Source of the DNA: an uncultured Lachnospiraceae bacterium
Lineage (GTDB): Bacteria; Bacillota; Clostridia; Lachnospirales; Lachnospiraceae
Length of the DNA: 59,977 nt
Reading direction: 5' to 3'
Assembly: GCA_910587305.1 (NCBI GenBank)
Contig: CAJUKV010000021.1
Span: 1 to 59,977 of the forward strand
Shown here: in pieces, positions 1 through 7,808 of the stretch
Position numbering within the stretch: position 1 is the first letter of the stretch
How the letters are laid out: every line of letters begins with the position of its first letter
Made by a program: the position numbers and the translations under genes
Notes under the pieces: model-generated
Database searches by the model: none
Told to the model about the DNA's origin: nothing
Seen by the model: the letters and a program-made list of their open reading frames with translations, nothing else

Positions 1-1
1 G

Positions 2-202
2 TATAGCAGCTGGGAGCGTGGCACAAATGAGGTTACTAATAAAATGGTACGGCGAAAGGTTCCAAAGGGGACAAATTTTGACAGCATGACAGACGCAGAG
101 GTAGAGGAAATGGAAAACTGGATAAACAACTATCCCCGCCGCATACATGGCTATCGTTCTGCCGGGGAACTCTTCGAGGAAGAGCTTAAGAAAATCGGGT
201 GA
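2..202 (+). CDS. IS30-family transposase, C-terminal fragment (runs off window start)
   Basis: An open frame entering from the left edge encodes 66 residues and stops at 202. It reads SSWERGTNEVTNKMVRRKVP, then a KGTNFD stretch and NNYPRRIHGYRSAGELF. This is the typical end of the IS30-family DDE integrase core: the SWERGTNE block contains the catalytic glutamate, followed by the conserved P-K-G-T-D/N-F and N-x-x-P-R-R segments. The N-terminal helix-turn-helix and the two catalytic aspartates lie outside the window, so intactness cannot be judged. The right inverted repeat of the element probably lies within about 215-245 (a GTGTCGCATTTAATATTGAC stretch), but the other end is needed to prove it. 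It acts on its own element by copy- or cut-and-paste transposition. Confidence 0.8.
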   Translation, partial: YSSWERGTNEVTNKMVRRKVPKGTNFDSMTDAEVEEMENWINNYPRRIHGYRSAGELFEEELKKIG

Positions 203-361
203 AAAAAATTTAAAAAAGTGTCGCATTTAATATTGACATTTTCAAAGTAATATACTTATAGATTTTCGCCTTATAAAGCAATATACTAAAAAACGAAGTT
301 GATTAACGGAAGTCAACTTTGCTAATTAGCAATTCCGGAAAAATTCCCCTTTTACACAAGC

Positions 362-391
362 AAAAAACCCTGAAGTGATTCAGGGTTTTTT
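362..391. terminator. bidirectional rho-independent terminator
   Basis: AAACCCTGAA and TTCAGGGTTT form a perfect 10-bp stem around a GTGA loop. It is preceded by an A-run and followed by a T-run, so it can stop transcription in both directions. Confidence 0.85.
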
Positions 392-513
392 GTCTTTCAC
401 ACATTACCAAAGAACGGTAGTGGATGAAAAGGCATCGGAATATCTAAACGCTGTCACCTGTTTTCGACAGGCAGGAAAGGGATTGGTGATGAAATCAAAG
501 AATCATAAAATGA

Positions 514-543
514 CAAAAGCGCAAATCTATTTATAGATTGCGC
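514..543 (-). terminator. terminator of tRNA-Trp
   Basis: On the minus strand GCGCAATCT pairs with AGATTTGCGC around an ATAAAT loop, followed by TTTTGTCATTTT. It lies 18 nt past the tRNA 3' end and is the expected intrinsic terminator. Confidence 0.75.
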
Positions 544-560
544 CCTGTTTACTGCCTTAG

Positions 561-631
561 CAGGGGCAGTAGGAATCGAACCCACATCGACGGTTTTGGA
601 GACCGCTGTTCTACCTTTGAACTATGCCCCT
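561..631 (-). tRNA. tRNA-Trp (anticodon CCA)
   Basis: Reading the minus strand gives a full cloverleaf: acceptor AGGGGCA paired with TGCCCCT and discriminator G; a D arm with GTTC/GAAC; anticodon stem GCGGT/ACCGT with loop CTCCAAA, hence anticodon CCA; and T arm GTGGG-TTCGATT-CCTAC. CCA is not encoded. It decodes UGG. The length of 71 nt without CCA is normal. A near-consensus promoter lies upstream and an intrinsic terminator downstream, so it is a monocistronic tRNA unit facing away from the protein genes. Confidence 0.97.
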
Positions 632-660
632 ATTTGAACTACTCTAAGACCACGAAAATT

Positions 661-690
661 ATTATAACCCACTATACGGCTGTCTGTCAA
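661..690 (-). promoter_or_regulatory. SigA-type promoter of tRNA-Trp
   Basis: On the minus strand TTGACA (complement of 685-690) and TATAAT (complement of 661-666) are separated by 18 nt. Both hexamers match consensus exactly. The start point would fall about 25 nt before the tRNA 5' end. Confidence 0.85.
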
Positions 691-855
691 TCACTTTTAA
701 AACAAAAACTCTTCATAAGTATATTACTTTATATTAACAATATATTAGCAAATAAAGCCATATTCAGCAAATTTCGACAAATAATAACAGAATAATATAT
801 TTTTATTTAGGCGAACAGGGATATTTACCTTTTGTTTTGCGTAACTTTTCAACCC

Positions 856-921
856 TCGTCTTCATCGTTACCGTTTTGCTGTAATTATTCAGCCTTCGTC
901 TTCATCGTTACACGTTTTGCT
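856..921. repeat. direct repeat, two units of about 25 nt
   Basis: The motif TCGTCTTCATCGTTAC followed by CGTTTTGCT occurs at 856-880 and, with one extra base, at 896-921. GACGAAGG at 933-940 is complementary to part of it. Function unknown; it lies between the tRNA promoter and the next protein gene. Confidence 0.7.
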
Positions 922-1035
922 TCACTTGTCTGCGACGAAGGGTGACAGTGATTAAATTTTATGTTAGAATAAAAAATAACAGATATTTTGTGGTGATAAA
1001 TCTTACAGGTTGTGACAACATGGAGGTTAAACAAA

Positions 1036-1491
1036 TTGGAGAATGAGAATATCTACAGACAGGAAAAGGTAGATGAATATCGTCTGAAAATGGGAAAGAT
1101 ATTTCGTTATATTCCCTGGCTGGAAGAAAAGTCGGGGACGAAGCTGGTACATAATTATGAAGGGGAAAAAAGACTGACCCACTCTATTCAAATTCCGGTT
1201 TATGACAGCACGCTCCTTTCTTTTGTGAAGGAAATGCAGGGAACCGGCTTGATGGACCGCAATTATGTTTATGTTTATTCGCGCTGCGGCATTAAAACCG
1301 TGAAGGATGAGCTTAAAATAATTGAACAGGCGGAGTTTGAAAATATAGGAGATATCTTCGGGGTTATGGCGAAATATGTTTTAGGCGGCCTGACGAAGGG
1401 GATCTTGTGGTCAACGGCTGTTGAAAACGGGGTTTTTCTAAATGGACTTAAGAAAATAAAAAAATTGCTGGATTTCTGGGACCGGTCCTGA
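1036..1491 (+). CDS. uncharacterised protein, 151 aa
   Basis: I do not recognise a characterised family. The frame is open from GTG 1012, but a GGAGG at 1022-1026 lies inside that extension and sits 9 nt before TTG 1036, so TTG 1036 is the better start (protein begins LENENIYRQ). The sequence is soluble and mixed alpha/beta, with conserved-looking segments FRYIPWLEE and VYDSTLLSFVKEMQGTG. The pattern of an aromatic-rich N-terminus followed by (V/I)YDxxLLxFVxE resembles small DUF6508-like proteins of Lachnospiraceae, but that is a weak resemblance. No signal peptide or membrane segment. It stands alone between the tRNA region and a TetR gene. Confidence 0.65.
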   Translation: MENENIYRQEKVDEYRLKMGKIFRYIPWLEEKSGTKLVHNYEGEKRLTHSIQIPVYDSTLLSFVKEMQGTGLMDRNYVYVYSRCGIKTVKDELKIIEQAEFENIGDIFGVMAKYVLGGLTKGILWSTAVENGVFLNGLKKIKKLLDFWDRS

Positions 1492-1596
1492 AAAATGTGT
1501 TGTGTGTTTGACGGGAATTTTTTTCAAATAACTTTTTAACACATTTGCTTTTTGGTATTTACAATTTGTGGATATTAGCGGGAATGGGGATTTAGG

Positions 1597-2184
1597 ATGA
1601 GCGAAAAATCGGTACGGAAGAAAAAATATATTGTAGAAACGGCGCGAAAGGTGTTTATGGAAAAAGGTTTTAAAACCGTTACCATGAAGGACATCGTGGA
1701 AGCATGTGAAATCAGCCGGGGAGGGCTTTATTTGTATTTTCAAAATACCGGCGATCTGTTTGAGGAGGTACTTAAGTTAGAGCAGGAGGAAGCGGATGAT
1801 GTGTTTGAGGAAAGCATCCCGGAGGGGGCTTCGCCGTCCGATATTCTGGCTCTGTTTCTAAAGGAGCAGAAAAAGGAGCTTCTGAATATCAAGCCGTCTT
1901 TAAACATGGCCGTTTATGAGTATTTTTTTGGCTGTAATAAACCTTTAAAGGACAACCTCTTAAAGAAACAGTTTGATGAAGCGGTGTATGTGATTGAAAA
2001 ACTGATTCAGGACGGAAATGAAAGCGGCGAGTTTTACTGCGAGGATCCAAGGGGAGCGGCAAGAAATATTATGTATGTGTTGGAGGGACTGAAAATTGCC
2101 TCCCAGACCAGAGGAATCCAGGAGGCCGCGGTGGATCGGGAAATCCTGTATGTGATGCAGGGGTTGATAGGAGAAGATTATTAA
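1597..2184 (+). CDS. TetR/AcrR-family transcriptional regulator
   Basis: 195 residues, the normal TetR length. The N-terminal helix-turn-helix is clear: ARKVFMEKGFKTVTMKDIV followed by CEISRGGLYLYFQ, with the family signature G-x-x-T-V-x-D/K-I and Y-x-Y/H-F (residues about 11-50). The C-terminal half is the variable ligand-binding and dimer domain, so the effector is unknown. The ribosome binding site is weak (TTTAGGATG). A 10-bp palindrome GGACCGGTCC lies at 1479-1488, about 110 nt upstream, and might be an operator, but it falls within the end of the preceding gene. No efflux or enzyme gene is adjacent; purL follows after 32 nt but is an unlikely target. Confidence 0.88.
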   Translation: MSEKSVRKKKYIVETARKVFMEKGFKTVTMKDIVEACEISRGGLYLYFQNTGDLFEEVLKLEQEEADDVFEESIPEGASPSDILALFLKEQKKELLNIKPSLNMAVYEYFFGCNKPLKDNLLKKQFDEAVYVIEKLIQDGNESGEFYCEDPRGAARNIMYVLEGLKIASQTRGIQEAAVDREILYVMQGLIGEDY

Positions 2185-2216
2185 ATTGAGAGAAATGGAG
2201 GACGATTAATTTCACC

Positions 2217-5200
2217 ATGGGAAATGTAAAACGTATCTATGTAGAAAAGAAAGTGCCTTTTGCAGTGAAGGCAAAGGAACTGAAAGAGGAAATTGGCAGC
2301 TATTTGGGGATATCCGGCGTACGGGATGTGCGGGTGTTTATCCGCTATGACGTGGAGAATATTTCCGAGGAAATCTTTGAGCGCGCGGCTGACAGTGTGT
2401 TTTCGGAGCCTCCCGTAGACATTCTTTACAGGGAAACAATAGAGATTCCGGATGACGGGCAGGTATTTGGCGTAGAGTTTCTTCCGGGACAGTTTGACCA
2501 GCGTGCGGATTCGGCCGTTCAGTGTATCAAATTCCTGAAAGAGGACGAAGAGCCTGTTATAAAGACTGCGGTTACATATTTGATCACAGGCAATGTTTCC
2601 TCTGATGAAATGGAACGCATCAAAGCCTACTGCATTAATCCGGTGGATTCCAGGGAAACAGGCATGGATAAGCCTGAAACGCTTGTTACGGAGTATGAAG
2701 AACCGGAGGATGTTGCGGTGCTTGTCCATTTTCAGGATATGGAGGAGGATAAGCTCAGGGGGTTGTACGAGAGTCTGGAACTGGCAATGACCTTTAAGGA
2801 TTTTGAGCATATTCAGAAGTATTTTAAAGGGGAGGAGCACAGAGACCCGACCATGACGGAAATCCGGGTTTTGGATACCTACTGGTCAGATCACTGCCGC
2901 CACACCACTTTTTCCACGGAGCTGAAAAACATTGAGTTTAAAGACGGATACTATAAAGTACCCCTTGAGACCACTTATCAAAGCTATTTGGATACCAGAA
3001 GCGAAATTTTTGCAGACAGGGACGACAAGTTTGTCTGTCTGATGGATTTGGCGCTGATGGCCATGCGCAAATTAAAAAAAGACGGAAAGCTGCAGGATAT
3101 GGAAGAGTCTGACGAGATTAACGCCTGCTCCGTGATTGTTCCCGTGGAGATGGATTACGGGGACGGGGTGGAGACGGAGCAGTGGCTGGTCTTTTTCAAA
3201 AACGAAACCCACAATCATCCAACCGAGATAGAGCCCTTCGGCGGGGCGGCTACCTGCCTTGGGGGCGCTATAAGAGATCCCCTGTCGGGAAGGGGCTATG
3301 TGTACCAGGCCATGCGCGTTACCGGCGCGGCGGATCCCACGGTGCCGGTTTCGGAAACCTTAAAGGGCAAGCTGTCCCAGAAAAAGCTGGTAAGAGGCGC
3401 GGCCTCAGGCTATTCCTCTTACGGCAATCAGATTGGCCTTGCAACCGGATATGTGAAAGAGATTTACCACCCGGATTATGTGGCCAAGCGCATGGAGATC
3501 GGGGCGGTGATGGGCGCGGCTCCCAGAAAAAATGTCATCAGGGAAAACTCGGATCCGGACGATGTGATTATCCTGCTTGGAGGGAGGACAGGACGGGATG
3601 GCTGCGGCGGCGCCACCGGCTCTTCCAAAGTACATACGGAGCGTTCCATTGAAAAGTGCGGCGCGGAGGTGCAAAAGGGAAATGCGCCTACGGAGCGTAA
3701 GATACAGAGACTTTTCCGCAGAGGAGAAGTCAGCAGACTGATAAAGAAGTGCAACGATTTTGGGGCGGGAGGGGTTTCCGTTGCAATCGGAGAGTTAGCG
3801 GACGGCCTTACCGTTGATTTGGACAGGGTTCCAAAAAAATATGCGGGGCTGGACGGCACTGAGCTGGCAATTTCCGAATCCCAGGAGAGGATGGCGGTGG
3901 TGGTAAGCCCGAAGGATGTGGAGGCGTTCCTTGCTTTTGCGGCGGAGGAAAATCTGGAGGCCATTCCCGTTGCGGTAGTGACCAGGGAGCCCAGGCTAAT
4001 ACTGAAGTGGAGAGGAAAAGAGATTGTCAATATTTCCAGAGCTTTTCTTAATACCAATGGAGCTCATCAGGAAACCAATGTGATGGTGGATATTCCGGAT
4101 CGCGAAAAGAATTATTTCAAACAGATTGCGGTTTCAGGGGTTCAGGAGCTGCTGGACGAGGGAGACATAAAGGGTGCATGGCTGAAAACCTTAAACGACT
4201 TAAATGTGTGTTCTCAAAAAGGTCTTGTGGAAATGTTTGATTCCTCCATTGGATCGGGCAGTGTGCTTATGCCTTACGGGGGAAAATACCAGCTCACGGA
4301 AACTCAGACAATGGTGGCAAAACTCCCTGTGCTAAAGGGAAAGACGGATACGGTTACCATGATGAGCTTTGGTTTTGACCCTTATCTTTCCTCCTGGAGC
4401 CCTTACCACGGCGCTGTCTATGCGGTGACGGAGTCCATGGCAAGAATTGTGGCCAGCGGCGGCGAATTTGATAAGATCCGTTTCACTTTCCAGGAGTATT
4501 TCAGGCGCATGAGCGGTGATCCGGAAAGATGGAGCCAGCCTTTTGCGGCACTGCTTGGGGCCTATGACGCCCAGATTGGATACGGGCTGCCTTCTATCGG
4601 GGGCAAGGACAGTATGTCGGGAACCTTTAACGACATCGATGTTCCGCCTACGCTGGTATCCTTTGCGGTGGATGTGGCGAAGGGGAAGGAAATTATCACG
4701 CCGGAGCTTAAAGCGGCGGGAGACGAGCTGATTCAGTTCTGGTTTGATAAGGATGAATATGATATACCTGTTTACGAGCATGTGATGGAGACTTACCGTT
4801 TCATTACGAATCTGATGAGAAAGGGCAGGGTGAAAGCTGCCTGCGCACTGGATGCCAGAGGTCTTTTGGCCGGGGTCTCCAAGATGGCTTTCGGGAATAA
4901 GCTTGGAGTTTCTTTCGCAGATGAATTAAAGACTGCGGATTTGTTTGAAAACTGTCTGGGCGATATTGTCCTTGAAATGGACGCCTTAGATGCGGCGGAG
5001 CTTCTGGACAACAAAGACGAAGGGACGGAAGATCTTAATTTCAGAAGGGTTGCAAAAATAAGGGAGGATGAGAGCTTTACCTTTGGGGATGTTACGGTTA
5101 CCATGCAGGAGGCATTAGACGCATGGAAGGGCAGGCTTGAAAAAGTGTTCCCCACTAAGGCGGAAAAAGACGCTGATCAGATAGCCTCTCCAATTTTCAG

Positions 5201-6035
5201 GACAAATCAGGTTTATGTATGTAAAAATAAAGTGGCAAAGCCTGTTGTATTCATACCGGTGTTCCCGGGAACAAACTGTGAGTATGACAGCGCCCGGGCT
5301 TTTGAGCGGGCAGGGGCAGATGTGGTGACGAGAGTGTTTAAAAACCGGACGGCGGAAGATATCCGCGGGTCGGTGGAAGTTTTTGAAAAGGATATAAACG
5401 GGGCGCAGATAATTATGTTCCCGGGCGGATTTTCCGCAGGCGACGAGCCCGACGGCAGCGCCAAATTCTTTGCAACGGCGTTCCAAAATGAGCGGCTCAA
5501 AGAGGCCGTGATGAACCTGCTTCATCAAAGAGACGGATTGGCTCTGGGCATTTGCAACGGCTTCCAGGCGCTGATTAAGTTGGGATTGCTGCCCTGTGGG
5601 GAAATCATTGGGCAAACGGAGGAGTCCCCTACCCTTACCTTTAACACCATCAACCGCCATATCTCAAAGATGGTTTATACGAAAGTGGTTTCCAACAAAT
5701 CTCCATGGCTTAGGGGAGCCGAGCCGGGAGAGGTTTACGTGATTCCCGCTTCCCACGGCGAGGGAAGATTTGTAGCATCAAAGGAGTGGATAGAGAAACT
5801 TTTTGAAAACGGGCAGGTGGCTACCCAGTACGCGGATGTGGACGGAAATGTGTCTATGGACGAGGAGTGGAATATCAATGGATCTTATGCCGCTATTGAA
5901 GGCATTACTTCCCCTGACGGCAGATGCTTTGGCAAGATGGGCCATGCGGAGCGCCGGGGCGAGGGCGTGGCCGTGAACATTTACGGCGAGCAGGATATGC
6001 ATATTTTTGAGTCCGGCGTGGCATATTTTAAATAA
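2217..6035 (+). CDS. purL: phosphoribosylformylglycinamidine synthase, single-chain form
   Basis: Converts FGAR, glutamine and ATP to FGAM, step four of de novo purine synthesis. At 1272 aa it is the long form that fuses PurS-like, PurL and PurQ parts in one chain, which many Clostridia have instead of separate purS/purL/purQ. The FGAM-synthase core shows KNETHNHPTEIEPFGGAAT near residue 330 and a second AIRS-like half around 700-900. The C-terminal class I glutaminase starts near 1008 (FPGTNCEYD), with the nucleophile in LGICNGFQ (about C1113) and the H/E pair in ASHGEGRF (about H1180, E1182). All key residues are present. GGAGG lies 15 nt before ATG 2217, a long spacing, but there is no better in-frame start. 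It is followed by a strong terminator. Confidence 0.97.
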   Translation: MGNVKRIYVEKKVPFAVKAKELKEEIGSYLGISGVRDVRVFIRYDVENISEEIFERAADSVFSEPPVDILYRETIEIPDDGQVFGVEFLPGQFDQRADSAVQCIKFLKEDEEPVIKTAVTYLITGNVSSDEMERIKAYCINPVDSRETGMDKPETLVTEYEEPEDVAVLVHFQDMEEDKLRGLYESLELAMTFKDFEHIQKYFKGEEHRDPTMTEIRVLDTYWSDHCRHTTFSTELKNIEFKDGYYKVPLETTYQSYLDTRSEIFADRDDKFVCLMDLALMAMRKLKKDGKLQDMEESDEINACSVIVPVEMDYGDGVETEQWLVFFKNETHNHPTEIEPFGGAATCLGGAIRDPLSGRGYVYQAMRVTGAADPTVPVSETLKGKLSQKKLVRGAASGYSSYGNQIGLATGYVKEIYHPDYVAKRMEIGAVMGAAPRKNVIRENSDPDDVIILLGGRTGRDGCGGATGSSKVHTERSIEKCGAEVQKGNAPTERKIQRLFRRGEVSRLIKKCNDFGAGGVSVAIGELADGLTVDLDRVPKKYAGLDGTELAISESQERMAVVVSPKDVEAFLAFAAEENLEAIPVAVVTREPRLILKWRGKEIVNISRAFLNTNGAHQETNVMVDIPDREKNYFKQIAVSGVQELLDEGDIKGAWLKTLNDLNVCSQKGLVEMFDSSIGSGSVLMPYGGKYQLTETQTMVAKLPVLKGKTDTVTMMSFGFDPYLSSWSPYHGAVYAVTESMARIVASGGEFDKIRFTFQEYFRRMSGDPERWSQPFAALLGAYDAQIGYGLPSIGGKDSMSGTFNDIDVPPTLVSFAVDVAKGKEIITPELKAAGDELIQFWFDKDEYDIPVYEHVMETYRFITNLMRKGRVKAACALDARGLLAGVSKMAFGNKLGVSFADELKTADLFENCLGDIVLEMDALDAAELLDNKDEGTEDLNFRRVAKIREDESFTFGDVTVTMQEALDAWKGRLEKVFPTKAEKDADQIASPIFRTNQVYVCKNKVAKPVVFIPVFPGTNCEYDSARAFERAGADVVTRVFKNRTAEDIRGSVEVFEKDINGAQIIMFPGGFSAGDEPDGSAKFFATAFQNERLKEAVMNLLHQRDGLALGICNGFQALIKLGLLPCGEIIGQTEESPTLTFNTINRHISKMVYTKVVSNKSPWLRGAEPGEVYVIPASHGEGRFVASKEWIEKLFENGQVATQYADVDGNVSMDEEWNINGSYAAIEGITSPDGRCFGKMGHAERRGEGVAVNIYGEQDMHIFESGVAYFK

Positions 6036-6054
6036 GGAACGGAAATTATTTTTT

Positions 6055-6099
6055 AAAGGGCCTTAAGGTGAAAGTAAAATTTCATATTAAGGCCCTTTT
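6055..6099 (+). terminator. rho-independent terminator after purL
   Basis: AAAGGGCCTTAA (6055-6066) pairs perfectly with TTAAGGCCCTTT (6087-6098) and ends in T-rich sequence, 19 nt past the purL stop. Confidence 0.9.
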
Positions 6100-6100
6100 A

Positions 6101-6250
6101 TGCACAGGCCCGCATAAGGAAATTTGCTGCCAAGGCAGCATGCGGGCCGCGCAGCGAGTAGGGAGAAAATCTTCCCTACTTGATTGCACAGGACCGCATA
6201 AAAAAGTTTGCTGCCGGAGCAGCTGATGGTGAGGTTTATGCGCTGCGGCC
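6101..6250 (+). repeat. tandem pair of structured elements with a hairpin between them
   Basis: Two related units begin TGCACAGG(C/A)CCGCATAA and continue to TTTGCTGCC (6101-6131 and 6185-6215). Unit one folds as GGCCCGCAT (6107-6115) with ATGCGGGCC (6140-6148), enclosing TGCTGCC/GGCAGCA. Unit two keeps the same plan with different pairs: CCGCATAAA (6194-6202) with TTTATGCG and GCGG (6235-6248), enclosing GCTGC/GCAGC. Between them AGTAGGGA (6157-6164) pairs with TCCCTACT (6173-6180). The shared plan with changed pairs suggests structured RNA or DNA. It lies just upstream of spoIIP. Function unknown. Confidence 0.7.
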
Positions 6251-6299
6251 GTGCTGTGGGAATGAATGGTGATGGATAAGCATATATTTCCATAGTGGG

Positions 6300-7628
6300 G
6301 TGCTTGCCGTGGTTAGGAATAGATGGAGACAAATTGTAAAAAAATGGGGTGTGGCCGGGCTGATTTTGGCTTGTGGTATATGCGGCCTTATCAGTTTTAT
6401 AAAAAATGGGGAGACGGATGGTGACAAGCCTTGGGGTATAAGGGAGTCAGTTGCCGTCTTTTTCAATCACCAGATGGAACGCAGCTTTTTTCAAATCCCC
6501 AGGTATTGGGAGGAAAGTAAGGAAGAAAACGACTCCCTTTTCAAAGCAGAACAGCTTATGGCGAGACAGTTCCTTTTGTATGGTTATCTATATTTTGAAA
6601 GGGAGCCTTTAAAGGAGCGGGAGGATTCCCTGATAGCGGAGCAAATCAGTTACCAGGAGGGGACAGACGAGGATGTTAAGAATATAGAGGAAGAACACCT
6701 GGATTATGGCGATGATGCGCTGCATATTGAAAACATCATGTTAGAGGAAATGGAGAGAGAAAACAGTATACATAAAGAAGAAGATAGTGTCGAGGAGACG
6801 GAACCGGAAACAGAGGAGCCGGCGTATGAGGAAGTACAGGAATTTGAGACGGCCGCTTACCCGGCGTATACCTATGACTGGTCGGAAAAATGGGATTATG
6901 AGTCGATTGTCTCCAATTTTTATGCGGTGGACAATTCCACGAAGTTAAAGGAGGAATATGCAGATTTAAACAAGCTGCTTTATCAGGATTTGTCCGTCAA
7001 TAAAGAAGCGGATGGTCCCCAGATTCTGATCTATCATACGCATTCCAGGGAGGGCTTTATTGATTCCGTGCCGGGGGACGCTTCCACAACTATTATAGGG
7101 GCGGGAGATAAGCTGGCAAGCCTTTTGCAGGACAAATATGGCTTTCAGGTGCTGCATCATAGGGAGGAATATGATGCGGAAAGAGACGATGCCTATAACA
7201 AGTCTTTACCCGCCATAACGCAGATTTTGGAGGAAAATCCTACCATCGAGGTGGTAATTGACCTGCACAGGGATGCAGTGGCAGGGGACAGGAAGCTGGT
7301 AATGGATTTACAGGGACGGCCTACCGCCCGGTTCATGTTTTTTAACGGACTTAGTTACGGCCGCAAAAGCGGCGATATAGCTTATCTGGAAAATCCTTAT
7401 ATACAGGATAATCTTGCATTTTCTTTTCAGGCACAGGTGGCGGCAAATGAATATTATCCGGGAATTGCAAGGAAGGTATATCTGAAGGCTTACCGGTTTA
7501 ATATGCATTTAAAGCCGAAAAGTATGTTGATTGAGCTGGGCGCACAGAATAATACGGTGGAGGAAATTATGAATGCCTGCGACCCTTTAGCGCATATCCT
7601 TGCCATTGTCTTAGATGGCGGGATGTGA
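6300..7628 (+). CDS. spoIIP: stage II sporulation protein P
   Basis: Amidase/endopeptidase of the SpoIIDMP engulfment machine, acting on septal peptidoglycan from the mother-cell membrane. 442 aa. One N-terminal membrane anchor (about residues 16-35, VAGLILACGICGLISFI), an acidic low-complexity linker to about 190, then the SpoIIP catalytic domain: IYHTHSREGF (near 245), VIDLHRDAV (near 320) and MLIELGAQNN (near 411), which supply the zinc-binding His/Glu set seen in Amidase_3-like folds. The start is GTG 6300 or GTG 6309; GGGG at 6297-6300 favours 6309 slightly, a difference of three residues. It stands downstream of the tandem hairpin element and upstream of a structured repeat, which separates it from lepA. 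Confidence 0.92.
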   Translation: MLAVVRNRWRQIVKKWGVAGLILACGICGLISFIKNGETDGDKPWGIRESVAVFFNHQMERSFFQIPRYWEESKEENDSLFKAEQLMARQFLLYGYLYFEREPLKEREDSLIAEQISYQEGTDEDVKNIEEEHLDYGDDALHIENIMLEEMERENSIHKEEDSVEETEPETEEPAYEEVQEFETAAYPAYTYDWSEKWDYESIVSNFYAVDNSTKLKEEYADLNKLLYQDLSVNKEADGPQILIYHTHSREGFIDSVPGDASTTIIGAGDKLASLLQDKYGFQVLHHREEYDAERDDAYNKSLPAITQILEENPTIEVVIDLHRDAVAGDRKLVMDLQGRPTARFMFFNGLSYGRKSGDIAYLENPYIQDNLAFSFQAQVAANEYYPGIARKVYLKAYRFNMHLKPKSMLIELGAQNNTVEEIMNACDPLAHILAIVLDGGM

Positions 7629-7637
7629 TATGATAAT

Positions 7638-7785
7638 GTGAAAAAGAGATGAAGACTTTCTGAGGCGTCAAAGGACGCCGCCTAAGAAAATCTAAATCAT
7701 TTCTCAGGAAATCGCCTTAAGGCGATTCTTCTGAAATGGTTTATGTATCGTTCATGCCGCAGAGCGGCATGTCGGAAGTTTGAAA
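7638..7785 (+). repeat. structured intergenic repeat, family A, copy 1 (subtype 2)
   Basis: Closely matches the copy at 43525-43675. Helices: AGAGATGA with TCATTTCT (outer), CTTTCT with AGAAAA (middle), GGCGTC with GACGCC (first hairpin tip); then AAATCGCC/GGCGATT, and TGCCGC with GCGGCA around an AGA loop. The unit ends GGAAGTTTGAA and is followed after 12 nt by the lepA ribosome binding site AAGGAGG. See findings for comparison of the five copies. Confidence 0.8.
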
Positions 7786-7808
7786 GAGAAGGCTTTAAGG
7801 AGGTACTT

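Larger units (their letters stand above)
203..1035. other. intergenic region holding tRNA-Trp and its signals
   Basis: No credible protein gene is present. The stretch holds the presumed end of the IS30 element, a bidirectional terminator, tRNA-Trp (minus strand) with its promoter and terminator, and a short direct repeat at 856-921, each listed separately. A small hairpin (GTTGA at 298-302, TCAAC at 312-316) sits just after the putative IS end. The rest is AT-rich and without recognisable signals. Confidence 0.7.

Noticed and set aside
538..795. 85-codon plus-strand frame over the tRNA
   Set aside because: It runs through tRNA-Trp and its promoter on the other strand, has no ribosome binding site and no protein-like composition.
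1479..1488. GGACCGGTCC palindrome as operator for the SCP2 regulon
   Set aside because: It lacks the 3-nt spacer of the TYGACC-N3-GGTCGA sites and lies within a coding end; the link to the TetR gene at 1597 is too weak.
2181..5660. several long frames antisense to or out of frame with purL
   Set aside because: All lie inside the well-supported purL gene and have no start signals of their own; they result from codon bias.
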